Assembly: GCA_021521415.1 (NCBI GenBank)
Contig: JAIQDT010004985.1
Coordinates: 62,001 to 126,000, forward strand
Origin: Bidens hawaiensis
Taxonomy: Eukaryota; Streptophyta; Magnoliopsida; Asterales; Asteraceae
DNA: 64,000 nucleotides
Direction: 5' to 3'
Below, one piece after another: positions 1 to 10,317 of the stretch (its first letter is position 1; the number at the start of each line of letters is the position of its first letter). The position numbers and the translations under genes are program-made. The notes below the pieces were generated by a model. It did no database searches. It had not been told where the DNA came from and saw nothing but the letters and a program-made list of their open reading frames with translations.

Positions 1-1477
1 ATCTTGCCACAGGAGCGAACACTTCATTATAATCAATCCCCTCTTGTTGATTAAAACCTTTAACGACTAGCCTCGCCTTGTTTCTTATAATAATCCCTTT
101 CTCATCTCTCTTGCACTTAAACACCCATTTTGTGCCTATCGCATGCACATTCTTCGGTTTTTCAACCAAATCCCATACTTCCATTTTCTTGAATTGAGCC
201 AACTCTTCTTGCATGGCTTCGACCCACGAGCTGTCCTTTAGAGCCATTTGATAGTTCTTCGGTTCAATCTGGCTTATAAAGCAGGTGTACAAGCATTCGT
301 TGATTATGCCTGTCTCCTTAATGCTTGTGTAAACACAGGTGTGCTCATTCAAGCTACGTCTTGTTTGTACACCGGAGGACACATCACCAATCACATTCTC
401 CAAAGGGTGATCTTTATGAATTCCCGTGGTCGGAACAGAACCGACATGCAAATTGTCTTCCAAGTTAGAAGAGAGCTCGTCAATGATTGTTTCTTGCTGA
501 GAGTGAGGGGTATCGATAGCATTTGATGAGGAAGGTTGACATTTATCGATCAGCTGTCTTTGCAATAGATTTTCTTCCTCATCAAGGATCATCTTCGTAG
601 CAACTCTCTCTTCTTCTTCAGCAATATCCAAATACGGTATGTTAAAAGACTTAAAAATTTTAACATAGTCGAAAAACTCAGCAGGTCCGTTGCTTGGTTT
701 TGGCGGTTGGTAACTTGTGATATCGGTGTTACACACCACCTCAACCTTGCTGGTCGATGTATTAAAGACACGTCTGTTGGGTGTCCCAACAACATAACCG
801 GCTAAGATTCCTTCATCGGCTACTTCACCAAATTTAGAATTTGTCTTTAAAATCGAACAAGGGGACCCGAATGGTTCAAGACCACTCAAGTTGGGCTTCC
901 TCCCATGCATAAGCTCATAGCACGTTTTATTAAGTCGTTTAACCGTCAAGACTCTATTGAGAATATAGCAGGCTGTAGCAACAGCTTCAGCCCAGAACAC
1001 CACAGGAAGCTTTGAATCAGCCAGCATAGTTCTGGCTCCTTCAATTAATGTCCTGTTCTTCCTTTCAGCCACTCCATTCTGTTGCGGTGTATACGGAGCG
1101 CTGTACTGGTGTTCAATCCCTTTCTGAAGGCAGAAGATCTCCATTTCAAAATTCTTGAACTCCGTTCCATTGTCACTTCTGATGAACTTAACCCTTTTAT
1201 CCATAACGTTCTCAACTTTGGTAATCAAATTCTTCACCATCTGAGCCGTTTCATCTTTTGATTTCAGGAAATATATCCACGAATATCGTGAGTAGTCATC
1301 AGTGATCACCAAGCAGTATGAAGTACCTCCTAGACTTTTTGCATTCACGGGACCGAAGAGATCCATGTGAAGCAATTCTAGGGTACTGGCAATTGAATTG
1401 ACCTTCTTGGTGTGATGGGATTTCTTGTGCTGCTTTCCCTTCTTGCACGGTAGACATTTGTCTTCAAAATTGAAACT
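1..1477 (-). pseudogene. pol: Copia integrase core and start of reverse transcriptase (partial)
   Basis: The frame stays open from 1477 to the window edge. It starts with the second half of the zinc finger (DKCLPCKKGKQ), then the integrase core with conserved MDLFGPV, VITDDYSR, RSDNGTEF and QQNGVAERKN, which supply the D, D and E catalytic residues. A C-terminal integrase region and linker follow, then the first reverse transcriptase motif (KARLVVKGFNQQEGIDY) next to FAPVAR at the very edge. Integrase inserts the cDNA and reverse transcriptase makes it. A 1-base frameshift near 1478-1482 separates this from the protease segment. The rest of pol is outside the window, so the state of the polymerase is unknown. 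Confidence 0.9.
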
Positions 1478-1479
1478 TT

Positions 1480-2007
1480 TCAGGGAACGCCCAGCACAAG
1501 TCCATTCTTGACAATGTGGTTCATCTTCCGAAGATGAATGTGCCCCATTCTCCTATGCCACAATTCGGACTCCGATTCGCTCGCTTTTGTCATAAGGCAT
1601 GATTCTTCCGTGGCCATTTCAGTCGACCTCATATCCATAATGTACGTATTCCTTTCACGTGGAGCCTTCATCACAATCCACTCCTCTGGTATCTGAAAAC
1701 CAGGTTGTAACACAATCGTCTCATTCTTTGTAAAGTGAACGGTGTACTCCTTATCACAGATCTGCGACACACTCAGCAGATTGTGCTTCAATTCTTCCAC
1801 AAAGTTAACTTTCTCCAATGTCATCTTTCCGTTCGACACCGTTCCCATTCCTGTAATCTTGCCTCCACTTTCACCGGCAAAGCTCACTCTCCCTCCTTGA
1901 ACAGGTTTCAAATCGTGTAACAAGTATTTGTTACCCGTCATGTGCCGGGAACAGCCGCTATCCACAACCCAAAGATTGTTGGCAGCCCTGTTCAACTGTT
2001 CCTGCAC
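1480..2007 (-). pseudogene. pol: Copia protease and GAG-pre-integrase segment
   Basis: This reading segment is in a different frame from gag. It contains the aspartic protease active-site motif VDSGCSRHM, here with Ser in place of the retroviral Thr as is normal in plant copia, and further on the GAG-pre-integrase signature LWHRRMGHIHLRKM, which precedes the integrase zinc finger. Protease cleaves the Gag-Pol polyprotein inside the particle. The segment has no ATG of its own at the expected place. It follows gag after a stop and a stretch reading TTTTGCTTTATTGTGCAG that resembles a splice acceptor. It ends in a TGA (1480-1482) where one base of frame is lost before integrase. Confidence 0.85.
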
Positions 2008-2021
2008 AATAAAGCAAAAGA

Positions 2022-4643
2022 TTAGAATTTAGGGACCCAAGACCAATTGGTCTTGGATCTATACATCCCAAACTTTGGCTTTCCAAAGTTAGTATCTAGA
2101 TAATTCCTGTAAGTCCTATTAGGATATCTCCTTGAAGATTGATTGTGAGGCCTTCCAAACCTTTGTGAATTGAAAGAATTATAGCTTGTGGTTTGGTTGT
2201 TAGCAGTGTAAAACTGAGATTTGTTTCTATGAAAACCTGAATTAGTCACATTTCTGAATTTTGAATGGTTTTCATTTTTACCTGTATTATGATTACCATT
2301 AGGCTTATTCTCAGTTTTAGTAGGCCTCACACCTCTGAATCGCTGCTTCAGAGGGCAATCTGCAACAAGATGTCCTAATTGATTACACCTAAAACAACAC
2401 CTATGCTCAACTTTTTTATCAACCGGTGTTTTAGATGTCGAGGCTTTATTACCGCCCGTTCGTCTCACATATGGTGGGACGTACGGGTTTAGTGGAGTAC
2501 TCTTTTTATTCGTCTTATCTTTCTCTCCAGCATTGGATAATACCACCTCCTCTTTTGCCTTACCAGACTCGGATGACTTATCCGAATCCGATGAGACTGG
2601 ACTTGGATCAGAAATTTTAACACTTGAAACAGGCGAACTTGTTTCGCCTCCACTAACATTTGGTTCTTTACAAGTTACTTTAACTGGTACTGTCTGAGCA
2701 ACCTCAAAGTCAACAGATTTCTGAACACTAGGGTTAAAAGTGTAATTGTGATTATAAGGTGGTGGAACCTCATGATAACCAATTCCTCCTCTCTTAACAG
2801 AGGAACCTTGATCACTAACAAGGTGATCAAGAATAGCAAAGGAATTTCTGAACTGCTCTAGTTTTCTATTCAGTTCCACCACTTTTACCTGGTGATCAGC
2901 AATCTGTTTTTCTCTATCAGCAATTAGTTTGGTTTTTTCTTCCAAAACTTCATAGCTTAAATCAATCACTTCAATTTTTTCAGCAAGTTTTGTTTTTAGA
3001 CTTTTAACATCTTTTTCACAAGCTTTTATTTTGACTTTATAGCTATTTTCTCTTGCTTTTGTAAAATGATGATCTTCTTTTAGGGTTTTAAATTCAGCAT
3101 CCAACCTAACATACTGATCGGTTATAGTTGCTAATTGCTCAGACAAGTTTTCACATTTAGAACATGTAGGTTTAGAACATACCTCGGAGAGCTGGTCTTT
3201 AACATCTGCCATGAAAGCTTTTTCTTCTCTGGTAACTTTCTCACTTTCTTCAGTTTCAACCTTCGCCAAATTTGCCTGCTCAAAAGTTTCTTTAGACTGC
3301 AGGTTCCAGTTGTATTCACCAGCTTCTCTGGACATCATGGCACTATAATCTTTAGAACCTCCACTTTGCTGTGTAGACCTGCCCTGACTTCGTTCTACAC
3401 GCTCATTCCTGCATTCCTTTGCAAAGTGACCGTTTTGCTGACAATTGTAGCATCTTACCTTCGTCTTGTCGAACCCTGGCCTTCCACCGACAAACTTTCT
3501 TCCGGTCTTATTCATAAACCTTTTCACTCTTCTCACGATCCTGGCCAACTGCCATTGTAGATCCATTTCTTCCATATCATCAGCATCAATCTGGTCATAG
3601 TCTTCATCCAACATAGCTGGATCAACAATCTTCCCTTGAATGTAGTTTTCATAGGAAGCAATAAAAGAAGCATAGAGACCAAACTGCTCTTCAGCAGACT
3701 TGACACTCATAGGCATCTTGGAGTAGTTGTGGCTGGGAATACTTGGAGAGCAACTACTCTTGCTTACCTGGGGTTGAGAACCACTCGATCCACCTGCTAC
3801 ATAGCAAACATCACCATTTGTGTTGACTGACACATGCCCCTCATGTGATGAGTTGGCGCTCGACTCTCCCTTCGAGTAGTAGGCAGCAGATTCAGTCTTC
3901 GATCATGAGCTAGTGTTGACTTTAGCTCCATACATACCTGGATCTTGAACCTGATCCGTAGGTGTCTCCTTTCTAACCATGTTAAGCTCAAAGGTTCTGA
4001 GCTTGTTGACTGCCGTTTCTAGATCATATGTGGGAAAGTCTTTGTCTTCCCTCATCAGCACAGTGTACATCTCCCATTTTGGTGGGAGAGCATCTAGAAG
4101 CTTCTCAACTATTTCTTCTTCTCGGTAGGAAATAGAATAGTTGCTCAGTTCAGTCATCAGATGGTAATATCGAGTGATAATATTATCTAAGGATTCATTC
4201 TTCAAATACTTGAAGACTGAGAACTGGGTTTTGAGCAATTTTATCTTGGAAGCACGGATTCCTACATTCCCTTCAAATCTGTTCTCAAGAGCTTCCCAAA
4301 GCTCTCTTGCTGACGTATACTTTCTAAACGTATGAAGGATCTCTTGTGGAAGAGCCATAGTAATAGCAGCATGAGCCTTGCTCTCGGCCTCATACATCTT
4401 TTTCTCTTCTTCTTCCATTTTGCTATACTTTTTGATTTGATCACGACCTTCATACTCCATAACTGGTGGAATATAACCATCCTGGATGCATACCCACATC
4501 TTCGCATCCTGGTATTTGACGTATTGTATGAACCGATCCTTCCATGCAACGAAATCGGTTCCCTTCAGCAATCTTGGGGCCTTAGTAGCTGACCCTGCTT
4601 CAACTTCCATCTTTACTAACTCAGAGATGTTAATTGACGACAT
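2022..4643 (-). pseudogene. gag: Copia Gag with two zinc knuckles, split by an in-frame stop
   Basis: Gag forms the virus-like particle and packages element RNA. Reading starts at ATG 4643. The first 246 codons are a retrotransposon capsid-type domain with the usual helical segments. A TGA at 3903-3905 interrupts, but the same frame continues to TAA at 2022. The second part has a CX2CX4HX4C knuckle (CYNCQQNGHFAKEC, about 3411-3455), a Lys/Glu-rich coiled coil (about 2820-3170), a Ser/Pro-rich linker and a second knuckle (CFRCNQLGHLVADC, about 2350-2400), then a basic, Asn-rich tail. Two knuckles separated by a long coiled coil are less common than one. The single TGA is most simply a nonsense mutation, since both sides read smoothly into each other. 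No other break was seen. Confidence 0.88.
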
Positions 4644-4699
4644 CTTTCCCGAAAAGTAAGAAACCCGAAAAATTAATTTTTTTTTTTTTAAAGCACTGT

Positions 4700-4915
4700 A
4701 GGCGAAGTTACGGATAACTTCGCTTTAGTCTTAACTTCGCAGAAGAACTTCGCTGATGATTAACTTCGCTTAAGGTAAGCGAACTTAGGAGGTAGGCGGA
4801 GTTGTAGAGAACTTCGCTGAGTTAGGCGAACTTGAGAAGGTAGGCGAAGTTGTGGATAACTTCGCTTAACCTTATATCTTCGCCGAAACCCTACGTATCC
4901 TGACGGCAACTTCGC
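4700..4915. repeat. AACTTCGC motif cluster in the copia leader
   Basis: The transcribed leader between primer site and gag holds seven AACTTCGC octamers (starting near 4717, 4733, 4746, 4762, 4810, 4858, 4908) and two inverse copies GCGAAGTT. Three more, plus one inverse copy, lie in the LTR at about 5515-5600. Direct and inverse copies together could pair into stem-loops in the genomic RNA. Confidence 0.8.
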
Positions 4916-5104
4916 CTGATGAACACGGACGTTTTTGCAGATCTGAAATCTGGATTTTACGAGGTTTTTGACGGTGCAAAGGCTTGAATACGGTGGTAGG
5001 AGGTAAGATTGACTCAAAAACACAGAAAACACGTCCCGCGAATAGTCGAAACGGGACGATTTCTACACCCGCGTGAATATCCCGAACCACACAATCGAGC
5101 AAAA

Positions 5105-5116
5105 GCTCTGATACCA
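5105..5116 (-). other. Primer binding site (initiator tRNA-Met type)
   Basis: The - strand reads TGGTATCAGAGC, two bases after the LTR end. This is the standard plant Ty1/copia primer site complementary to the 3' end of initiator methionine tRNA. It fixes the LTR/leader boundary. Confidence 0.93.
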
Positions 5117-5118
5117 AT

Positions 5119-5686
5119 TGTAGGTTCCCTGGACGGATCGCATGAGATATCTCGATCAACTCAGGTGCGGAATCCCTGCGTAGATCGTTACGAGTATAGA
5201 ACACGAATCACACGAACACACGAAACGAACACACGTTATATAATAACTCAAACACGTGATACGATATCACTATTACAGACACACGTTACAGCTCTCGTGC
5301 GGAATCCCTGCGTAGATCGTTACGAGTATAGAACACGAATCACACGAACACACGAAACGAACACACGCTATATAATAACTCAAACACGTGATACGATATC
5401 ACTATTACAGACACACGTTACAGCTCTCGTAACAACTCGAACAAACTAACACGAACAACTAACTGGAACTCGAAAACTAAACCAAGCCGTAACCTAGGTA
5501 TATAAATACACGACAACTTCGCCTGGCATGTTCAGGCGAAGTTGTCCATAACTTCGCTTGACCAACAAGTTCGCCTAAACAGCGAACTTGTCAGTAACTT
5601 CGCTTAAGACATATATAAAACATAATTAACATTACAGACTCGATTACAGACACTAGACTATGAACTACTGACATTATGCACCAACA
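5119..5686 (-). repeat. 5' LTR of the copia element
   Basis: On the - strand it starts TGTTGGTGCATAATG at 5686 and ends CCTACA at 5119, giving the usual TG...CA ends, directly followed by AT and the primer binding site. TATA-like stretches read on the - strand lie near 5608-5620 and 5497-5510. It contains a 132-bp tandem duplication and several copies of the octamer AACTTCGC. The boundaries are inferred from the ends and the primer site, because the 3' LTR is not in view. Confidence 0.88.
5166..5429. repeat. 132-bp tandem duplication inside the copia LTR
   Basis: Two adjacent copies, about 5166-5297 and 5298-5429, begin with GTGCGGAATCCCTGCG. I saw one substitution between them (acacgttata versus acacgctata). 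They cover nearly half of the LTR. Confidence 0.9.
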
Positions 5687-6408
5687 TTTTCGTTTATTTT
5701 AAGGTTCTCCGTGGGGATTTTTCCCGCAGTTTTCCTAATGTCACTTGCAGAAAATTCCCGACTTTTTCTGCTTGATCTTTGGGTATGATGCGGGTAGGTG
5801 TGTAACCTCTTCGCAAGTCGGGAGCGTTGAGTTTCACTTGTAAATTCTCCACGAGGTTTTGGTAGTTTTAGACATAGTGATCAGTTATGTTAAACAACCA
5901 ATTCCACCTTGAAGCTTCAAACAATCTAGTTCCCAACGTCCCGCCATGCGGGGGTGTTATTTCCCTTTCCGCAAGCATGGCATATAAGATCGATCTTCTT
6001 GGTTTCAATTCCCTGCAAGTGCTAAGTATGTGAAGGGTTTCGCCTTGACACTGTACCCGCACTTGTCTTATGGTTTCTTGTTTCCAAGGTAAGGGGGTAT
6101 ATTCCCTCTTATTTCTGAATCTTTTTGAATCTTTTTGAAATTCGAAGGGTTGGTGAAAAGATAAGGACAGTCCAAACGGTTGAAAGGACGTTGGCGTCTT
6201 CTGACGGTTTCAGGATGTGCAGGAAGTTACGACGACGTGACAGCATGTGGTCAATCAGGACGCTTTTTCAGGCGCGTGGGCGCGAGTTTCATGACACGCG
6301 CCATTCCGACACCTGTTGCCAGCTTGCTTTATCCACACGTTTCGCCGTGTCATTGCGCCTGCGCTTTCTCTCTCATCCGCATTAAATTCATCGCATTCAT
6401 TGCGATGA
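5687..6408. other. Non-coding region between copia insertion and antisense promoter
   Basis: This stretch belongs to gypsy element 1 by position. It corresponds to the roughly 880 bases between LTR end and antisense promoter in element 2. I see no convincing ORF; short - strand reading at 5868-6062 has no recognisable features. GC-rich patches occur near 6240-6360. Confidence 0.55.
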
Positions 6409-6418
6409 GTATATAAGG
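6409..6418 (+). promoter_or_regulatory. TATA box for the antisense gene
   Basis: GTATATAAGG on the + strand, about 130 bases upstream of the ATG at 6547, followed by a pyrimidine-rich leader (TTATCTTCACTTCACTCTCC) typical of plant transcription starts near 6440-6460. It suggests the antisense gene has a promoter separate from the LTR. This is inference from sequence only. Confidence 0.6.
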
Positions 6419-6546
6419 GGGAGAGGGTGTATTTCGTCCATTATCTTCACTTCACTCTCCTTTTCCTTTTAAGCGATTTTCGGCGAATACTCATCTTTTC
6501 CGGCGAGCATTCTCCTGAAACCGCTTTCTTTTCTCAACATTAAAAA

Positions 6547-9500
6547 ATGTCTTCTTCTCATGACCCAGAGGTTAACGTCGAGGAGTCCGCGTTTACCTCG
6601 AGAACCCGACGTCGACGTCCGATAAGGACGATAAGAGTACTGCTGGCGAGTGTCAGTGTACTCTTTCTGTCGATATATACCATTACATTGTCAAGAAGTT
6701 TATGCTGGAGCCCTATGAGCCAGAGTTTCCGGAGGCCAACCAGACGGTATACGACGCCCCTAAGGGCAAGATAGGGGTTTACGCTTCGTTCTTCCTATAT
6801 GGGAATCTAAGATTCCCATTAACGAAGTTCGTATACCGTGTTTTGGAGAAACACGGTGTTCATTTGACAGAGGTGCACCCAATGGCAATTGCTAAGGTTC
6901 GCCATTTCGAATGGGTGTGCCGTATTTTGGATATCGAGCCTCGAGTCGACCGCTTGATGACCTTCTATACTTGGAGGTGCATCCAGGGTTGGTATACCCT
7001 TGTCACTCGGATCAAGGGTTTGAAGATCTGCGCTACCGAGCGTAGTCTTCGCTCATGGAAGTGCGAATTTTTCTACATTTCCGCTCGCGTCATTCCCATT
7101 GCGATGACGTTCAAGAATGGGAGGGTACTCCCTAATCTTCCGGCTTCCAATTACCAGGAGACGGAGTGGTTCACCAAGATTTCCCAGATTCGGACTCCTG
7201 TTTATCGCTTCGCGGAGTCTGGGATGGTCATGCTTGGGATGAGCCGCGTGTGGAAGGATGCCGGGTCTGGGACGCCGCAGATACCCATCGTTCTTGAATA
7301 CGGTTTGAACTATATTCCTTATGGTATGCTCTATCTTTTGTGTTGGTTTAGGGTTGTCCTTCTAACATTGTTATCGTTTTTATTTCAGAAGGGAACAACT
7401 TACAGTCGCTCTTGCACCCGCGGGAGACTGGTGGTCCAGCGCGGTTGGGTACTCGTGATCTTGATGAGAACGAGTTGCCCATTTTGGAGAAGACTGCGGA
7501 TAGATTCGTAGAGGTCTATCCGCCAGGCCATGACATTTTAAGCGCCGCTCGGCCAGGTAAGGTGTTCTTTAATCCTCGTCCTTTTCATGCTCAAACTTCT
7601 GCTGGAATTCCTCTGATCTTGTCATCTTCTGATGAGAGATCCGCAGATGGGCCATTTATTGTGAGGAAAAAGAAGGTGGCTGGCGTGAAGGGCAAAACGA
7701 AGGTTGCTACCTTCGTTGACCTGGGGAATCAGTCTGATTCCGAGACTAAAAATGAGGAGGCGGCGGGGAACCTTGGTGGTGGCGACGAGACCATTGCGAA
7801 GGTAACTGGCGTGAAGAGGCCAGTTTCATCGGGTCCATCTCCGCCTGTCAGGGCTTTCAAGATCAAGAAAACCAGTAAGTATACTTTTTGTGTACCTTTT
7901 CCGCATTTGTTTTTTATATCTTTGTTCTTTATGCAGGAGTGGACTTATCTGCTTTTGAAGAAAGTGGTGCGGGAGGAGCTAGTTCAGGACCCACGACGAT
8001 AGGTTTGGTCAACCTATCCGAGGCGATGACCCAGGCGGCTGCGCCTGTTTCTGGTACTGGTTCAGTTGCTTATACTGTTGAAGCAACTGTTCCGGTTATG
8101 ACGTCGTCTATCGTGGCTGCTGTGTCGACAATGGTGTCCACTTTTGTTGCTGCGTTGAGCAGTTCAACTTCATCGCCGACCGTCACTGCCATCTTTACTA
8201 CCTCATTCACCGGACCGGCGGTGACTTTTTCTGTGAGCTCATCCGCAGCGTCTACCACGGTTATGAGCTCATCTCAAATGAGTTCATCTCCGATGGTCTC
8301 TACCTCAGTGGCTTCTACAGTGTCACACTCGGCGTCAGAGACTACCTCGTCCTTGGCCGGTTCTTCAGGTATGTTTAGAGTTGGGACCTCTAGACTTACC
8401 TCTGTTGATGAGGGAGTCCAATATTTGCCTCCTTCCCATCTCCTTGACCTCTTGGATGGATATCCTTTAGGTTCAGGAGATGGGTTTAGCGGCTATCGGC
8501 CTGTTATCGACCCTACAGGTACGTGGGGTTACTTTGGCCTGTTATCCATCCTTGTCATTTTTTCCTAATTGTTTTCTGTTTTCGCAGTTTTGGATTCCAA
8601 TGAGGTCTATGCCCCAAGGTGGAATATCCGCCGAGGGACAACTCTCAGGACAGCTGCAGACTGCGTCGACTGGGCGCGCCATGCCGCTCTAAGTGGTGCA
8701 TTGGGGAAGGCCATGGTTAGTTACCAGGAAGGCCGGTTGTCCACCGAGCTCCGAATTCTACTCGCCTGGATACAGCCGCGTGTCGAATTACTTTGTCGTG
8801 AAAACGATAAGTTAAAGACTGCGCGTAGCTTGGAGGGGGCTCAGGTGCGATCGCTGTGAGAGGAGAACAAGAAGCTTGCCGCCACCGCTGCTGAGAAAGA
8901 GAAGGCCTTCAAGGATCTTGAGGCCGAAATCCAAGCCAGGCATGAGGCCCGTTCCAAGGCTACTCAAGTTGTTAATGAACAACTTAGGTTGGCTAAGGAA
9001 ACGGCGCGTAATGCTACTGAAAGGGCCACAAAAGCTGAAGCCGTTGCTGAGCCTCTACGCGCTGAGAATGAAGAACTGAAAGCCAAACTGGAGAAGCTTC
9101 AGCAGGCTCATGAGGCTTTGGCTTTGGAGGATGCCAAGAAGCTACAGGAGCTCTTGGATCAGAAGGGTGTGCTTGATCGCACTGAGCGCAAGCTTAAAAG
9201 CGTTGAGGAGGCTGCTGCCAAGGAAGTGTTGCTTGCCAACCTTAATAAGAATGAGGCCGAACGCTCACGCGATCAAGCTCAAGCTACCCTTCAAGAGTCC
9301 TTGTCCAATAAAGATTGGCTTCTACGAGAAGCGTTGCCGCATGTACGCATAGCTCAATTATTCTTTGCTTTTTGCTTTTTTCTTTATACTTAGAAAAGTT
9401 TTTTTTTTTGTGTGTAGGTTGTGCATCGGATTTTCGCGAACACATCCTATGATGATGCCATGAGTGCAGCCCTCAACGCTTCTCATGAGGATGGAGAGAA

Positions 9501-9762
9501 AGCTGGTTTCTTGCTTGGTCTAGGATTTGCAGAGAAAGGCATCCCGCCTTCCAAATTTCCTCTACGCGATGTTGACACTGAAGCTGCCTATGACCAAGCT
9601 GTGAACCAGTATGCTGCTTTCTCTCATCCGGTTGTGGAGAAGGTTAATGAAGTTGCTGCTGCTGATGACGGGCTAGCTGTTCTCAAAGCTTTCCTCGAAC
9701 CGCCGCAGCCGACTGATGGTGCGGGTTCAAGTGGGTTTGGAGGAAGTGGTCCCGAAGCCTGA
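6547..9762 (+). pseudogene. Antisense five-exon gene, putative gypsy-type transposon (Transposase_28-like) protein
   Basis: Proposed exons are 6547-7323, 7389-7874, 7937-8518, 8588-9342 and 9418-9762. Every intron has GT...AG ends and the reading frame is kept across all four junctions. Exon 1 encodes a globular domain (GKIGVYASFFLYGNLRF...) that I recognise as the 'putative gypsy type transposon' family found in antisense ORFs of plant Tat elements; its biochemical role is unknown. Exon 2 is charged, exon 3 is extremely Ser/Thr/Val-rich, exon 4 is a long Ala/Glu/Lys coiled coil, and exon 5 is a compact C-terminal domain ending in Gly/Ser. Two breaks: a frame change near 6600-6620 shortly after the start, and an in-frame TGA at 8857-8859 in exon 4. 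The gene converges with pol of the same element. Confidence 0.8.
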
Positions 9763-10317
9763 ATCTTCAGAATCCTCCAAGTTAGGATAAATTTGTACTT
9801 TTTGTAGGCGGGTAGATACCTAGCCATTTTGTAATGTTTGAACAGCTTTTAATGTGAATATAAATGTTTTGTTAACGCCTTGCCTTGTAAACATTATATG
9901 ATTTGCTCATGCATATTTTAGTTTAACTTAGCAGTTTTCTAAGTGTTTTGAATAAGTTAACCTTTCGACGCGTGTCAGATAATAGGTTAATGTTCTGTTT
10001 CCTCTATCATGATTGTGCGGGTAGGACCGTCACTTTCACTTAGTAGGATGACCAAACTTCATCTATGTCTGACCTGCGTGAAGGTTTTCCTCATCTTCCC
10101 TTTAGAAATTTTTACTGTTTTTGTGTTTATGCGGGTTGTGCCGCTTTCCACACGCAACGACTTACTTCCTCCCTCACTTATTTATGCGGTGAATACCAGC
10201 ATATCAGTGTGGTCAGTTCATAAGTATAAAGGTAAGGCTATCAACATCAATGTGATAAGGAGAATCATTTCCATTAGAAGTGGCTCTAGGCCTGTTCGTC
10301 ACAAGTTTGGAATTGAC
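9763..10317. other. Convergent 3' region between antisense gene and pol
   Basis: This gap separates the stop of the + strand gene and the stop of - strand integrase. It is AT-rich at first (possible polyadenylation signals such as gaatataaatg near 9855), then mixed. No supported ORF. Confidence 0.6.

Larger units (their letters stand above)
1..5686 (-). mobile_element. Ty1/copia LTR retrotransposon, 5' part, cut by window edge
   Basis: Read on the - strand the order is 5' LTR (5686-5119), tRNA-Met-type primer binding site, a leader of about 460 bases, gag, protease, integrase, then the first motif of reverse transcriptase at the window edge. Integrase before reverse transcriptase is the Ty1/copia order. 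Most of reverse transcriptase, RNase H and the 3' LTR lie left of position 1. The element interrupts the non-coding 3' region of the gypsy element that continues from 5687. The expected 5-bp target duplication next to the LTR is ttttc (5687-5691), but its partner is outside the window. One in-frame stop in gag and a frameshift before integrase make this copy defective. Confidence 0.93.

Noticed and set aside
3135..3560. Reading frame of 141 codons on the + strand
   Set aside because: Antisense shadow of copia gag with no features of its own.
5009..5449. Reading frame with repeated protein segment on the + strand
   Set aside because: It reflects the 132-bp LTR duplication on the strand opposite to the element.
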